In this document: positions 7,432-15,598 of the stretch, piece by piece
Layout of the letters: every line of letters starts with the position of its first letter
How positions within the stretch are numbered: the stretch's first letter is position 1
DNA from: JBNKHG01 sp050290225
GTDB taxonomy: Bacteria > Pseudomonadota > Gammaproteobacteria > Pseudomonadales > Cellvibrionaceae
DNA: 50,743 nucleotides
Direction of reading: 5' to 3'
Assembly: GCA_050290225.1 (NCBI GenBank)
Contig: JBNKHG010000037.1
Coordinates: 1-50,743 of the forward strand
Translations under genes and position numbers: made by a program
Notes under the pieces: model-generated
Told to the model about the DNA's origin: nothing
Seen by the model: only the letters and a program-made list of their open reading frames with translations
Database searches by the model: none

Positions 7432-8201
7432 GACACGCACGCGTTATGTATCAGGGCGAGCCTCTGGCTGTTACGGTGGATAACAGGGGGCGACTGCTCA
7501 CCGGGGACGGAAAGCTACTTGATGAGAAAGACGTAACCTGGCTCTGTCCGGTCGAGAATCCGGGCACCCTTTTTGCCCTTGGTCTCAACTATGCTGATCA
7601 TGTGGCTGAGCTGTCATTCAAGGAGCCACCGAAAGAGCCGTTGGTGTTTATCAAGGGCAACAACACGCTTACGGGGCACAAACAACCCTGCTACCGTCCG
7701 GACAATATCGACTTCCAGCACTACGAATGTGAGCTGGTGGCGGTGATCGGAAAAGAGGGCAAAAATATCAGGCGCGAGGAGGCCATGGCCTACATCGCCG
7801 GCTACACCGTTTGCAATGATTTTGCCATTCGCGACTATCTGGAAAATTACTACCGCCCCAATTTGCGGGTCAAAAGTCGCGACTCCCTGTGTCCCATCGG
7901 CCCATGGCTCATTGATCGGGACGATATCGCGGATGTGAACAACCTGCGTTTAATTACCCGGGTCAATGGCGAAATTACCCAGGAGGGCAGTACCGCCGAT
8001 ATGATTTTCGATATTCCCTTTCTGGTCGAATACCTGAGCGGAATCCTGACGCTGAAGCCCGGCGACATGATCGCCACCGGTACGCCGAAAGGCGTTAAGG
8101 ATATGCAACCCGGCGATGTGGTCGAGTGTGAAATTGAAGGCGTTGCACGTTTGCAAAACCCCATCGTGTCGGAGCAGACATTTTACGGCGACAACTATTA
8201 A
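7428..8201 (+). CDS. hpaG2: HpaG2, C-terminal-type half of the CMOHED decarboxylase/HHDD isomerase pair
   Basis: A 257-residue FAH-family enzyme completing the split HpaG. It has the full fold signature: LFALGLNYADHV, FIKGNNTL, metal-binding E-x-E in HYECELVAVIG, an Asp in GYTVCNDFAIRDY, and the closing GTPKGVKDMQPGDVVECEIEG. It begins within the hpaG1 stop codon (ATGA at 7428-7431), so translation is probably coupled and the subunits made in equal amounts. In E. coli the halves are one polypeptide; two genes are usual in Pseudomonas-type clusters. Confidence 0.93.
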   Translation: MRHARVMYQGEPLAVTVDNRGRLLTGDGKLLDEKDVTWLCPVENPGTLFALGLNYADHVAELSFKEPPKEPLVFIKGNNTLTGHKQPCYRPDNIDFQHYECELVAVIGKEGKNIRREEAMAYIAGYTVCNDFAIRDYLENYYRPNLRVKSRDSLCPIGPWLIDRDDIADVNNLRLITRVNGEITQEGSTADMIFDIPFLVEYLSGILTLKPGDMIATGTPKGVKDMQPGDVVECEIEGVARLQNPIVSEQTFYGDNY

Positions 8202-8256
8202 TCGGCGGCGATTGTGCCTGGGTGCACGAACACTGGCGAACCTTGAAGGAGGCACT

Positions 8257-9774
8257 ATGAGCGACTTTCAAACCAATCTCGACAAAGCCCAGGGCTTCCT
8301 GGCCCGCTTCAAATCGCAGACCACGGGTCACTTTATCAATGGTGAGTTTACCCTTGGTAGCGGTGGCGAGACCTTCGACAACCTGACACCCACCGACAAC
8401 AGCTCTCTCGGGCAAGTTATCAAGGGCACCGCCGCCGATGTAGACGCTGCTTGTGAGGCGGCTTCAGACGCCTTTGCAGAATGGCGCGACATGCCTGGGG
8501 CTGAACGCAAGAAATTGCTCAATCACTTCGCCGATAAGATCGTGGAGCGAGCCGAGGAGATAGCCCTGGTAGAGTCCATGGATTGTGGCCAGCCCATCCG
8601 CTTTATGAAACAGGCAGCTGTTCGCGGCGCCGCCAACTTCCGTTTCTTTGCCGACAAGGCCCCGGAGGCACAGAACGGTCTGGCCCTGCATCAGGAGGAA
8701 CACACCAATTACACCCTGCGTACGGCGGTCGGGCCTGTGGCATTGATTACGCCCTGGAATACGCCCTTTATGCTGTCGACCTGGAAAATCGCCCCGGCGC
8801 TGGCTGCCGGTTGTACCATCGTACACAAGCCCGCGGAGATGACGCCGCTAAGCGCTATGCTGTTGGCGGAGATCGCGCGGGACGCGGGACTGCCCGCCGG
8901 CGTATGGAATACCATTAACGGTTTTGGGGAAGTGGCAGGCAAGCGGCTGACTGAACACCCGGCCATCAAGGCCGTTGCGCTGGTCGGTGAGAGCGCCACC
9001 GGCAGTCATATCATGCGTCAGGGTGCAGACACCTTGAAACGTATGCATTTCGAACTGGGGGGCAAGAACCCCGTGATTGTTTTCGACGATGCACATTTCG
9101 ACCGCGCCCTGGATGCCGTGGTATTCATGATCTACAGCCTCAATGGCCAGCGTTGCACCTCTTCCAGTCGCCTGTTGATTCAAAACGGTATCAAGGACAA
9201 ATTCCTCGCTGCCCTGGAACAGCGGGTGAAAAACCTGCGGGTAGGCCATCCGCTGGACCCTGATACCGAAGTAGGGCCCTTGGCCAATCGTGCGCACTAC
9301 GAGAAAGTGGTGAGCTACTTCGATGTTGCCCGGCAGGATGGTGCCACCACCGCAGTTGGGGGTGCCAGGTGTGAGGGATTGGGTGGCGGCAACTATGTGG
9401 TCCCGACCCTGTTTACCGGTGCCGATAACCAAATGCGCATCGCCCGCGAGGAGATTTTCGGGCCGGTGCTGACAGCGATTGGGTTCGACACCGAATCAGA
9501 AGCGGTTGCCATCGCCAACGACACCGAGTACGGCCTTTCCGGTTATATCTGGACCGAGAACAGTGGCCGCGCCATGCGCATGGCCCGGCATGTAGAAGCC
9601 GGTATGCTTTGGGTAAATTCCGAAAACAACCGCAACCTGCCGTCGCCATTTGGTGGCATGAAAATGTCTGGCATCGGTCGTGACGGTGGGGACTACAGTT
9701 TTGAGTTTTACATGGAAACCAAAAATGTCTGTGTCGCCCATGGTACCCATAAAGTGCCTGTATTGGGTCGGTAA
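8257..9774 (+). CDS. hpaE: 5-carboxymethyl-2-hydroxymuconate semialdehyde dehydrogenase
   Basis: A 505-residue NAD-dependent aldehyde dehydrogenase oxidising the HpaD ring-cleavage product (CHMS) to 5-carboxymethyl-2-hydroxymuconate. ALDH marks: ITPWNTPFML, the catalytic Glu in FELGGKNPVIVF (about residue 266), catalytic Cys in NGQRCTSSSRLL (about 299), and EEIFGPVL. ATG 8257 is chosen because AAGGAGG stands seven bases upstream; a longer frame from 8116 runs through hpaG2. The protein is some 15 residues longer than E. coli HpaE at the N-terminus. Confidence 0.94.
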   Translation: MSDFQTNLDKAQGFLARFKSQTTGHFINGEFTLGSGGETFDNLTPTDNSSLGQVIKGTAADVDAACEAASDAFAEWRDMPGAERKKLLNHFADKIVERAEEIALVESMDCGQPIRFMKQAAVRGAANFRFFADKAPEAQNGLALHQEEHTNYTLRTAVGPVALITPWNTPFMLSTWKIAPALAAGCTIVHKPAEMTPLSAMLLAEIARDAGLPAGVWNTINGFGEVAGKRLTEHPAIKAVALVGESATGSHIMRQGADTLKRMHFELGGKNPVIVFDDAHFDRALDAVVFMIYSLNGQRCTSSSRLLIQNGIKDKFLAALEQRVKNLRVGHPLDPDTEVGPLANRAHYEKVVSYFDVARQDGATTAVGGARCEGLGGGNYVVPTLFTGADNQMRIAREEIFGPVLTAIGFDTESEAVAIANDTEYGLSGYIWTENSGRAMRMARHVEAGMLWVNSENNRNLPSPFGGMKMSGIGRDGGDYSFEFYMETKNVCVAHGTHKVPVLGR

Positions 9775-9821
9775 GCCATTCGGGCATTGGTATTGAAGAT
9801 AATTAATACGAGGGTAGAGCA

Positions 9822-10682
9822 ATGGGTGAAATTGCGCTGGCTGCGAAGATAACGCATGTACCGTCCATGTATGTATCCGAATCTCCCGGTCCCCATCAGG
9901 GGTGTCGCGAGCAGGCCATTGAAGGCCATCGGGAGTTGAGCCGCCGTGCTCGAGCGCTCGGGGTGGATACCCTGGTGGTGTTCGATGTGCACTGGCTGGT
10001 GAACGCCGGTTACCATATTAACTGCAACAGTAAATTCAGTGGTTGTTATACCAGTAACGAGCTGCCGCACTTTATCAAGGATATGGAATACAGCTACCCC
10101 GGGAATCCGGACCTGGGACACCTGATTGCCGACTCGGCCAACGCCTGTGGGATACGCACCCGCGCTCATGAAATCGATTCCCTGGAGCTGGAGTACGGTA
10201 CTCTGGTGCCCTGTCGCTATATGAACAGTGACAAGCACTTTAAGGTGGTCTCCGTTGCTGCCTGGTGCGCCTGGCACTCGTTGGAGGATTCACGGCGGTT
10301 CGGCGAAGCCGTAAAAGCGGCAATCGAAAAAAGTGACAGCAAGGTGATGGTGCTGGCCAGTGGATCCCTGTCACACCGTTTTATCGACAATGGCTCCCCC
10401 GAAGAAAGTATGTTCGAAATCAGTGATGAGTTTTACCGGCAGGTGGACCTGCGGGTACTGGAGCTCTGGCGGCAGGGGCGCTGGAAGGAGTTTACTGCCA
10501 TGTTGCCCACCTATAACGCCACCTGTCATGGCGAGGGCGGGATGCACGACACGGCTATGCTGTTAGGCATGCTGGGCTGGGACAAATACAGGGGCAAGGT
10601 TGAAGTGCTCGGAGAATATTTTCCCAGTTCTGGTACGGGTCAGGTCAATGCACAGTTTCCCGTTGAAGGTATGCCGGGCTGA
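9822..10682 (+). CDS. hpaD: 3,4-dihydroxyphenylacetate 2,3-dioxygenase
   Basis: A 286-residue class III (LigB-type) extradiol dioxygenase that opens the ring of homoprotocatechuate with non-haem Fe(II). Segments match E. coli HpaD: AAKITHVPSMYVSE with an N-terminal metal-ligand His, VVFDVHWLVNAGYH, SGSLSHRF and CHGEGGMHDTAMLLGMLGW. It is unrelated to the vicinal-oxygen-chelate HpaD of some Gram-positives. GAGGGT precedes the ATG. It lies between hpaE and hpaF with short gaps, so one operon is likely. Confidence 0.95.
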   Translation: MGEIALAAKITHVPSMYVSESPGPHQGCREQAIEGHRELSRRARALGVDTLVVFDVHWLVNAGYHINCNSKFSGCYTSNELPHFIKDMEYSYPGNPDLGHLIADSANACGIRTRAHEIDSLELEYGTLVPCRYMNSDKHFKVVSVAAWCAWHSLEDSRRFGEAVKAAIEKSDSKVMVLASGSLSHRFIDNGSPEESMFEISDEFYRQVDLRVLELWRQGRWKEFTAMLPTYNATCHGEGGMHDTAMLLGMLGWDKYRGKVEVLGEYFPSSGTGQVNAQFPVEGMPG

Positions 10683-10706
10683 TACACCCGCCGAGGAGAC
10701 TGCAAA

Positions 10707-11102
10707 ATGCCGCATTTCATCATGGAATATTCCGCCAACCTGGACGAACAACTGGATATTCCCGCGTTGTTTGAAAAACTCAATGAAACCGCCGTCGCCA
10801 CCGGGGTGTTTCCCATCGGCGGTATTCGTACCCGCGCCGTGCGTTGCGAACACTATCGCATCGCCGACGGAGATCCAGACAATGCGTTTATCTATTTTAC
10901 AGCCAGAGTGGGTGCGGGCAGAGATATCGAGGTGTTGAAACAAGCCTGCGATAAAATTTTTGCGACCATAATGGAATTCCTGCAGCCGCTTTACGATAGC
11001 CGATATTTGAGTATCGGGTTTGATATGGGGGAAATACACCCGTTGCTCACCTACAAGAAAAACAATATTCACGCAAAATTCGACAGCAGTGGAGCCCCTT
11101 GA
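10707..11102 (+). CDS. hpaF: 5-carboxymethyl-2-hydroxymuconate delta-isomerase
   Basis: A 131-residue tautomerase-superfamily enzyme converting 5-carboxymethyl-2-hydroxymuconate to CMOHED for HpaG. The second residue is Pro (MPHFIMEYS), which becomes the catalytic N-terminal base after Met removal. Other family segments: ATGVFPIGGIRTRA, VGAGRDIEVL and the end piece EIHPLLTYKKNNIHAKF. GAGGAG precedes the ATG. It closes the hpa operon; no clear terminator follows. Confidence 0.93.
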   Translation: MPHFIMEYSANLDEQLDIPALFEKLNETAVATGVFPIGGIRTRAVRCEHYRIADGDPDNAFIYFTARVGAGRDIEVLKQACDKIFATIMEFLQPLYDSRYLSIGFDMGEIHPLLTYKKNNIHAKFDSSGAP

Positions 11103-11364
11103 GCGGCTGCGATTACTTCCCAAGCTCCGGTACGGGCCAGTGTAATGTGGTGTTTCCGCTGACATAGATAGACATGTCCGGTATGGGTGTGCGTTGTTTT
11201 TTCGACAATTGACGCTTTTGCCCGGATGAATTCCGCTTTGATGACCCGGTTAGTCCATCAGTACTATTACCGTGGGGATCACGTTGTGTGCCCGGGGTAA
11301 TGCCAATCCGGTTCGACAGCAGTACAATAGGCGCCAGTATGTGACTGACTGGAACCAGAGTTGT

Positions 11365-12003
11365 ATGGATATTGACCACCTGCGCCGGGAATATTTAAAG
11401 GGCGGACTGCAGCGCGAAAATCTGTTGCAAGATCCCATGGCGCAGTTTTCAGCCTGGCTGAAGCAGGCGATTGATGTGGGCCTGGAAGATCCCACAGCCA
11501 TGACCGTGGCCACTGTCTCTGCAGACGGGCAACCTTCCCAACGTATCGTTCTGCTAAAGCATGTGGATCAGCGCGGCTTTGTGTTTTACACCAATTACAG
11601 CAGTCGCAAGGCGCGGGAATTGGATGTAAACCCTAAAGTCAGCCTGCACTTTCCCTGGCACGCCATGGAACGACAGGTGAAAGTGTGTGGGGTGGCGGAA
11701 AAGGTTAGCCAGACCGAGTCTCTCAAATATTTTCTCTCTCGCCCCAGGGAAAGCCAGTTGGCAGCCTGGGCCTCGGCCCAGAGTCGGCCCGTTTCCTCCC
11801 GTCAGCTGCTGATGCAGCAGTTCAAGGCCATGCAGGACAAGTTTGCCAAGGGTAAAATACCGCTGCCGGATTTTTGGGGGGGGTACCGCGTTATACCCCA
11901 TCAGGTGGAATTCTGGCAGGGCGGCGCCAACCGCCTTCACGACCGTTTCGAGTATACGAAAGCCGGGAGCGGCGACTGGCAGATCGAGCGCTTGGCGCCC
12001 TAG
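11365..12003 (+). CDS. pdxH: Pyridoxamine/pyridoxine 5'-phosphate oxidase
   Basis: FMN enzyme of 212 residues making pyridoxal 5'-phosphate from PNP or PMP. Closely matches E. coli PdxH: LRREYLKGGL, PTAMTVATV, QRIVLLKHVDQRGFVFYTNYS, FPWHAMERQVKV and the invariant C-terminus with FWQGGANRLHDRF ending in ERLAP. The start is ambiguous: ATG 11365 (212 aa) or GTG 11341 (220 aa, nearer to E. coli's 218); neither has a strong ribosome site. The 262-bp gap after hpaF holds no gene I can support; TACAAT at 11323-11328 is a possible -10 box, so separate transcription from hpa is likely. Confidence 0.94.
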   Translation: MDIDHLRREYLKGGLQRENLLQDPMAQFSAWLKQAIDVGLEDPTAMTVATVSADGQPSQRIVLLKHVDQRGFVFYTNYSSRKARELDVNPKVSLHFPWHAMERQVKVCGVAEKVSQTESLKYFLSRPRESQLAAWASAQSRPVSSRQLLMQQFKAMQDKFAKGKIPLPDFWGGYRVIPHQVEFWQGGANRLHDRFEYTKAGSGDWQIERLAP

Positions 12004-12005
12004 TA

Positions 12006-12051
12006 CGCCTTCAAGGTGATCTTGACGCATTAGCTCTGCGAATTGAAGGCG
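12006..12051. repeat. Inverted repeat CGCCTTCAA / TTGAAGGCG downstream of pdxH
   Basis: CGCCTTCAA (12006-12014) and TTGAAGGCG (12043-12051) form a perfect 9-bp inverted repeat spaced by 28 nt, starting just after the pdxH stop. The left arm continues as CTTCAAGGTGATCTTGA, which matches 16 of 17 bases of a segment near the right end of the window. It may be a remnant of a dispersed repeat or a weak terminator; there is no T-run. Confidence 0.35.
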
Positions 12052-12154
12052 ATGTGAGGCCGGAGTGGCTGGGGTGTTGCGAACTCATGGAAGAGCGGGA
12101 ACAACAAACACTTCGAACCAAGCTTGACAAGCCATTTATCCATAGAGAATAGCC

Positions 12155-13141
12155 ATGCATTATATTGATATCCCAGTACCGGGGGCGCCCAATGCTCTGA
12201 AACTCACCGAGGGCGATGCTCCCAAAGCTGCCGCCGGTGAGGTATTGATTCAGGTAGCGGCGGCCGGGGTCAATCGCCCGGATGTTATACAGCGCAAAGG
12301 CCTCTATCCGCCGCCGCCCGGTGCTTCGCCGATTCCCGGGTTGGAAGTGGCGGGCACTATAGCGGCCCTGGGTGAGGGCGTGACCCAGTGGCAGTTGGGG
12401 GACCCGGTGTGCGCCCTGGCCAATGGCGGAGGCTATGCCGAAATGGTCAATGTGCCGGCGGCGCAGTGCCTGCCCGTACCCAAAGGCCTGTCACTGCTGG
12501 AAGCGGCGGCTTTGCCGGAGACTTGTTTTACCGTGTGGACCAACGTCTTTGATCGCGCCGGGTTAAAGGAGGGTGAAACCCTGTTGGTACAAGGGGGAAC
12601 CAGCGGTATTGGTACCACTGCCATTCAAATGGCCAAGGCGCTGGGGGCCCGTGTCTTTGCCACCGCCGGCAGCGAGGCCAAGTGTCAGGCCTGCCTTGAT
12701 CTGGGGGCCGAAGCCGCAGTCAACTACCGCCAACAGGATTTTGTCGAAACCCTGTTGGCGGCCACCGATGGCCAAGGTGTCGATGTGATACTGGATATGG
12801 TCGGCGGCGACTATATCGAAAAGAACCTCAAGCTTGCCGCAGTAGACGGGCGTATCGTCAATATCGCCTATTTGCAGGGTAGCACTGTGGAAGTCAATCT
12901 AATGCCTGTGATGGTTAAGCGACTGACCATGACCGGTTCCACCTTGCGGCCCCGGTCGGCAGAGGTCAAGGCTGATATTGCCCGGTCGCTCAAGGCCAAA
13001 GTCTGGCCTCAGATTGAAGCTGGTCGGATCAAACCGGTGATTGCCAAGGTATTTCCCCTGGCAGAGGTGGCGGATGCCCATCGGCTGATGGAGAGCAGCC
13101 AGCATATCGGCAAGATCCTGTTGTCACTGGACGGCGGTTGA
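12155..13141 (+). CDS. NAD(P)H:quinone oxidoreductase, PIG3/zeta-crystallin type
   Basis: A 328-residue medium-chain dehydrogenase/reductase without structural zinc, reducing quinones or enones with NADPH in the cytosol. Motifs: AAGVNRPDVIQRKGLYPPPP, typical of the PIG3 subgroup, the Rossmann VQGGTSGIGTTAIQMAKA, and VILDMVGGDY. Length is normal. It is followed by a YkgJ-type cysteine protein whose TTG start overlaps the stop (TTGA), indicating a coupled pair. Confidence 0.9.
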   Translation: MHYIDIPVPGAPNALKLTEGDAPKAAAGEVLIQVAAAGVNRPDVIQRKGLYPPPPGASPIPGLEVAGTIAALGEGVTQWQLGDPVCALANGGGYAEMVNVPAAQCLPVPKGLSLLEAAALPETCFTVWTNVFDRAGLKEGETLLVQGGTSGIGTTAIQMAKALGARVFATAGSEAKCQACLDLGAEAAVNYRQQDFVETLLAATDGQGVDVILDMVGGDYIEKNLKLAAVDGRIVNIAYLQGSTVEVNLMPVMVKRLTMTGSTLRPRSAEVKADIARSLKAKVWPQIEAGRIKPVIAKVFPLAEVADAHRLMESSQHIGKILLSLDGG

Positions 13142-13407
13142 TCTTGGAGTGTCGCTCCCGCTGCGGCGCCTGCTGTATCGCGCCCTCCATTAACCTGCCG
13201 CTGCCTGGCATGCCGGACGGCAAGGCCGCAGGGGAGTACTGTATCAATTTGGACCAACGCAGTCTGCGCTGCCAGATATGGGGGAGCGCAGAGTATCCCC
13301 AGTTTTGTCGCGATTTTAAGCCGACAATGGAAGTTTGCGGTCGCACACGAGAGGAGGCTATTGCCCGGATATGCTGGCTGGAGACCGAAACCAAACCGCC
13401 GGGTTGA
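13138..13407 (+). CDS. YkgJ-family cysteine cluster protein
   Basis: Small 89-residue protein with the cysteine pattern of YkgJ/UPF0153 proteins: CRSRCGACC near the start, then single Cys residues in YCINLD, LRCQIWG, FCRDF and ICWLE, probably binding zinc or an Fe-S cluster. Function unknown. It starts at TTG 13138 inside the quinone reductase stop (TTGA); another in-frame TTG is at 13144. Part of a two-gene operon. Confidence 0.82.
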   Translation: MILECRSRCGACCIAPSINLPLPGMPDGKAAGEYCINLDQRSLRCQIWGSAEYPQFCRDFKPTMEVCGRTREEAIARICWLETETKPPG

Positions 13408-13564
13408 TACAGTGGCCGGATATTGACTTGAACAAATTGCGGTATGTTGGCATCAAAGCAGTATTCTGATGCACGCTCTACACTTTAGTATAGGTGACTG
13501 CGTGCATTCACGATGTCGACGCAAAAACAGGTAGTACCCCAAATAGCAATCAAGGAGTATCGCG

Positions 13565-14008
13565 ATGAAAAATTGGTTACTGGCTTTGGCGATGTTAACC
13601 GTGGCGGCAGCGGTAAACGCCAATGATCAGCCGTTCGAAACCTTTGGTGACTACAAGGTCTATTACACCGTCTTCAGCAGCAGCTTCATCAAGCCGGAAG
13701 TGGCGCGAGTCTACAACCTGACCCGCGGCAAGAACCAGGTGCTGGTCAATATCTCGCTGGTAAAGGCCAATGCGGGAGGGGATACCCAGGGATTGGCGGC
13801 CAAGGTCAGCGGCACCGCCGCCAATCTGATGCAGCAACAGAAAACTCTGGAATTCAAGGAGATCAGCGAGCAGGATGCGGTGTATTACCTGGCACCTCTG
13901 CGTATCACTGATGAAGAGGTGATGAATTTTAAAATCCTGGTGCAGCCGGTAACCGGTGGTGAAACCTTCTCGCTGGAATTCAGCAAAACCCTGTATGTAG
14001 ATAGTTGA
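13565..14008 (+). CDS. DUF4426 family exported protein
   Basis: A 147-residue periplasmic protein of the DUF4426 family found in many gammaproteobacteria; role unknown. The first 20 residues (MKNWLLALAMLTVAAAVNAN) are a signal peptide. The mature part contains FETFGDYKVYYTVFSSSFI and a VARVYNLTRGKNQVLVNIS stretch. An AAGGAG ribosome site precedes the ATG. In Pseudomonas I recall this family beside proC/metXW genes; that context is absent here. Confidence 0.8.
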   Translation: MKNWLLALAMLTVAAAVNANDQPFETFGDYKVYYTVFSSSFIKPEVARVYNLTRGKNQVLVNISLVKANAGGDTQGLAAKVSGTAANLMQQQKTLEFKEISEQDAVYYLAPLRITDEEVMNFKILVQPVTGGETFSLEFSKTLYVDS

Positions 14009-14126
14009 AGGCAAACGGCTCCCCAGCACCCCCTGAAGCGGGGTGACCGAAGCGGGAGGACGGGCGCCGCGTTAATAGCGGCAGCCCCAAGGGGCGTAAA
14101 TCTTAAATGACCGTGGGGGTACAGCG

Positions 14127-15365
14127 GTGTCGACAGATTCTGATTCTCAATTCACTTCCCATACCTCAGCCGTGCAACCCAACGGGCCATTGACCGGGTA
14201 TCGGGTGATCGAGCTGGGCCAGTTGCTGGCGGGCCCGTTTACCGGCTGTATGTTGGGTTACTTTGGCGCCGAGGTGATCAAAATAGAGCCACCAGGCGGT
14301 GGAGATCCCATTCGCGGTTGGCGTGAAGTACGCGACGGCACTTCCCTTTGGTGGCATTCCCTGGCGCGTAACAAGAAATCGGTAACCCTCGACCTGAAAT
14401 CTGATCAGGGTATCAAACTGGTCCGGGGTTTGATCGATACCGCTGATGTGGTGATCGAGAATTTTCGCCCGGGAGTGGTTGAAGACTGGGGTATAGGACC
14501 GGATGCCTTCAAGGCTTCCAATCCCGGGCTCGTCTATGCCCGTATCTCCGGCTATGGACAGACCGGGCCCTATGCCGGGAAGCCCGGATTTGCCTCCGTC
14601 TGCGAAGGTATCAGTGGCTTTCGCTATGTCAATGGCTTTTCCGACAGGCCGCCAGTCAGGCCCAACCTCAGCATTGGCGACACCATCGCCGGTATCCATA
14701 CTGCCCTGGGTATTACCATGGCCTTGTTAGCGCGGGAGAAAAGTGGCGAGGGACAGGTGGTGGACGTCGCGCTCTACGAAGCCATGTTCAACCTGATGGA
14801 AGCGGTGATTCCCGAGTTCGACGGCGCCGGGGTAATCCGCCAACCCTCAGGCAGCACGGTCACTGGCATTGCGCCTACCAATACCTATAAGTGCGTCGAC
14901 GGCAAATATGTGGTGATTGGGGGCAATGGCGACTCGATTTTCCAGCGTTTAATGACCGGTATCGGTCACCCGGATCTGGCCTGTGATAGTCGTCTGGCAA
15001 CCAATACCGGGCGGGTCGAACATGAAGAAGAGATTGATCAGATTATTGGCGCCTGGTGTTCCACCCGTACGGTGGAACAGGTACTGGAGGTGATGGAGAC
15101 GCAAAGGGTGCCCGCAGGCCCAATCTATGATGTGGAAGACATGATGCGGGACGAACATTTCCAGGCCCGGGGTTTATTCGAACAGGTCGAAATCAATGGC
15201 AAGCCCCTGAAAATTCCGGCCATCGTGCCCCGTCTGTCCGGTACGCCTGGGCAAACCCGTTGGTCTGGACCCCGGCTCGGCCACCACAACAGGGAAGTCC
15301 TGGGCGGTATTCTCGGGTTGTCAGATGATGAAATCGCCACCTTGCAGCAAAGTCGGGTGATATAG
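14127..15365 (+). CDS. CoA transferase, family III (CaiB/BaiF type)
   Basis: A 412-residue cytosolic enzyme moving CoA between carboxylic acids via an aspartyl-CoA intermediate. Family segments: GYRVIELGQLLAGPFTGCML, GAEVIKIEPPGGGDPIRGWR, ARNKKSVTLDLKSDQG, ENFRPGVVEDWGIG and ISGYGQTGPYAGKPGF; the catalytic Asp should be that of NLSIGDTIAGIHTA. Substrate not deducible. GTG start at 14127. It precedes a thiolase that has its own promoter, so the two are neighbours rather than clearly one operon; both fit acyl-CoA metabolism. Confidence 0.88.
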   Translation: MSTDSDSQFTSHTSAVQPNGPLTGYRVIELGQLLAGPFTGCMLGYFGAEVIKIEPPGGGDPIRGWREVRDGTSLWWHSLARNKKSVTLDLKSDQGIKLVRGLIDTADVVIENFRPGVVEDWGIGPDAFKASNPGLVYARISGYGQTGPYAGKPGFASVCEGISGFRYVNGFSDRPPVRPNLSIGDTIAGIHTALGITMALLAREKSGEGQVVDVALYEAMFNLMEAVIPEFDGAGVIRQPSGSTVTGIAPTNTYKCVDGKYVVIGGNGDSIFQRLMTGIGHPDLACDSRLATNTGRVEHEEEIDQIIGAWCSTRTVEQVLEVMETQRVPAGPIYDVEDMMRDEHFQARGLFEQVEINGKPLKIPAIVPRLSGTPGQTRWSGPRLGHHNREVLGGILGLSDDEIATLQQSRVI

Positions 15366-15418
15366 GGCCCTCCGGAGACCATCGAAATAACAATCAATCA
15401 GGGCAAGGACGGGTTTTG

Positions 15419-15448
15419 CTGACATCGAAATTCAAACAACTGTATAAT
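15419..15448 (+). promoter_or_regulatory. Strong sigma-70-like promoter of the thiolase gene
   Basis: CTGACA (15419-15424, 5 of 6) and TATAAT (15443-15448, 6 of 6) are spaced by 18 bp, giving a leader of about 145 nt before the thiolase ATG. The 233-bp gap contains no other feature I can support. Confidence 0.6.
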
Positions 15449-15598
15449 TCCGCCACCTATAAAAAGGTTAACCGCACACAAGAACGGTCCTGGCTTCCTG
15501 GTGAGTCCGCGAATTGAGGATAATCAAACCGTCACATACCAGCGCACTCACAGAGGTTGCGTTCAAATATTGAACACCTAGGATTGTAGGAGTAGGTC

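Noticed and set aside
8116..8256. N-terminal extension of the hpaE frame
   Set aside because: Overlaps the end of hpaG2; the ATG at 8257 has a strong AAGGAGG site and matches the family.
13423..13448. TTGACT and TATGTT as a promoter before the DUF4426 gene
   Set aside because: Spacing is only 14 bp, too short for sigma-70; not listed.
14026..14044. Hairpin CACCCC/GGGGTG after the DUF4426 gene
   Set aside because: Stem of six pairs and no T-run; similar G/C-rich stems occur by chance here, so not called a terminator.
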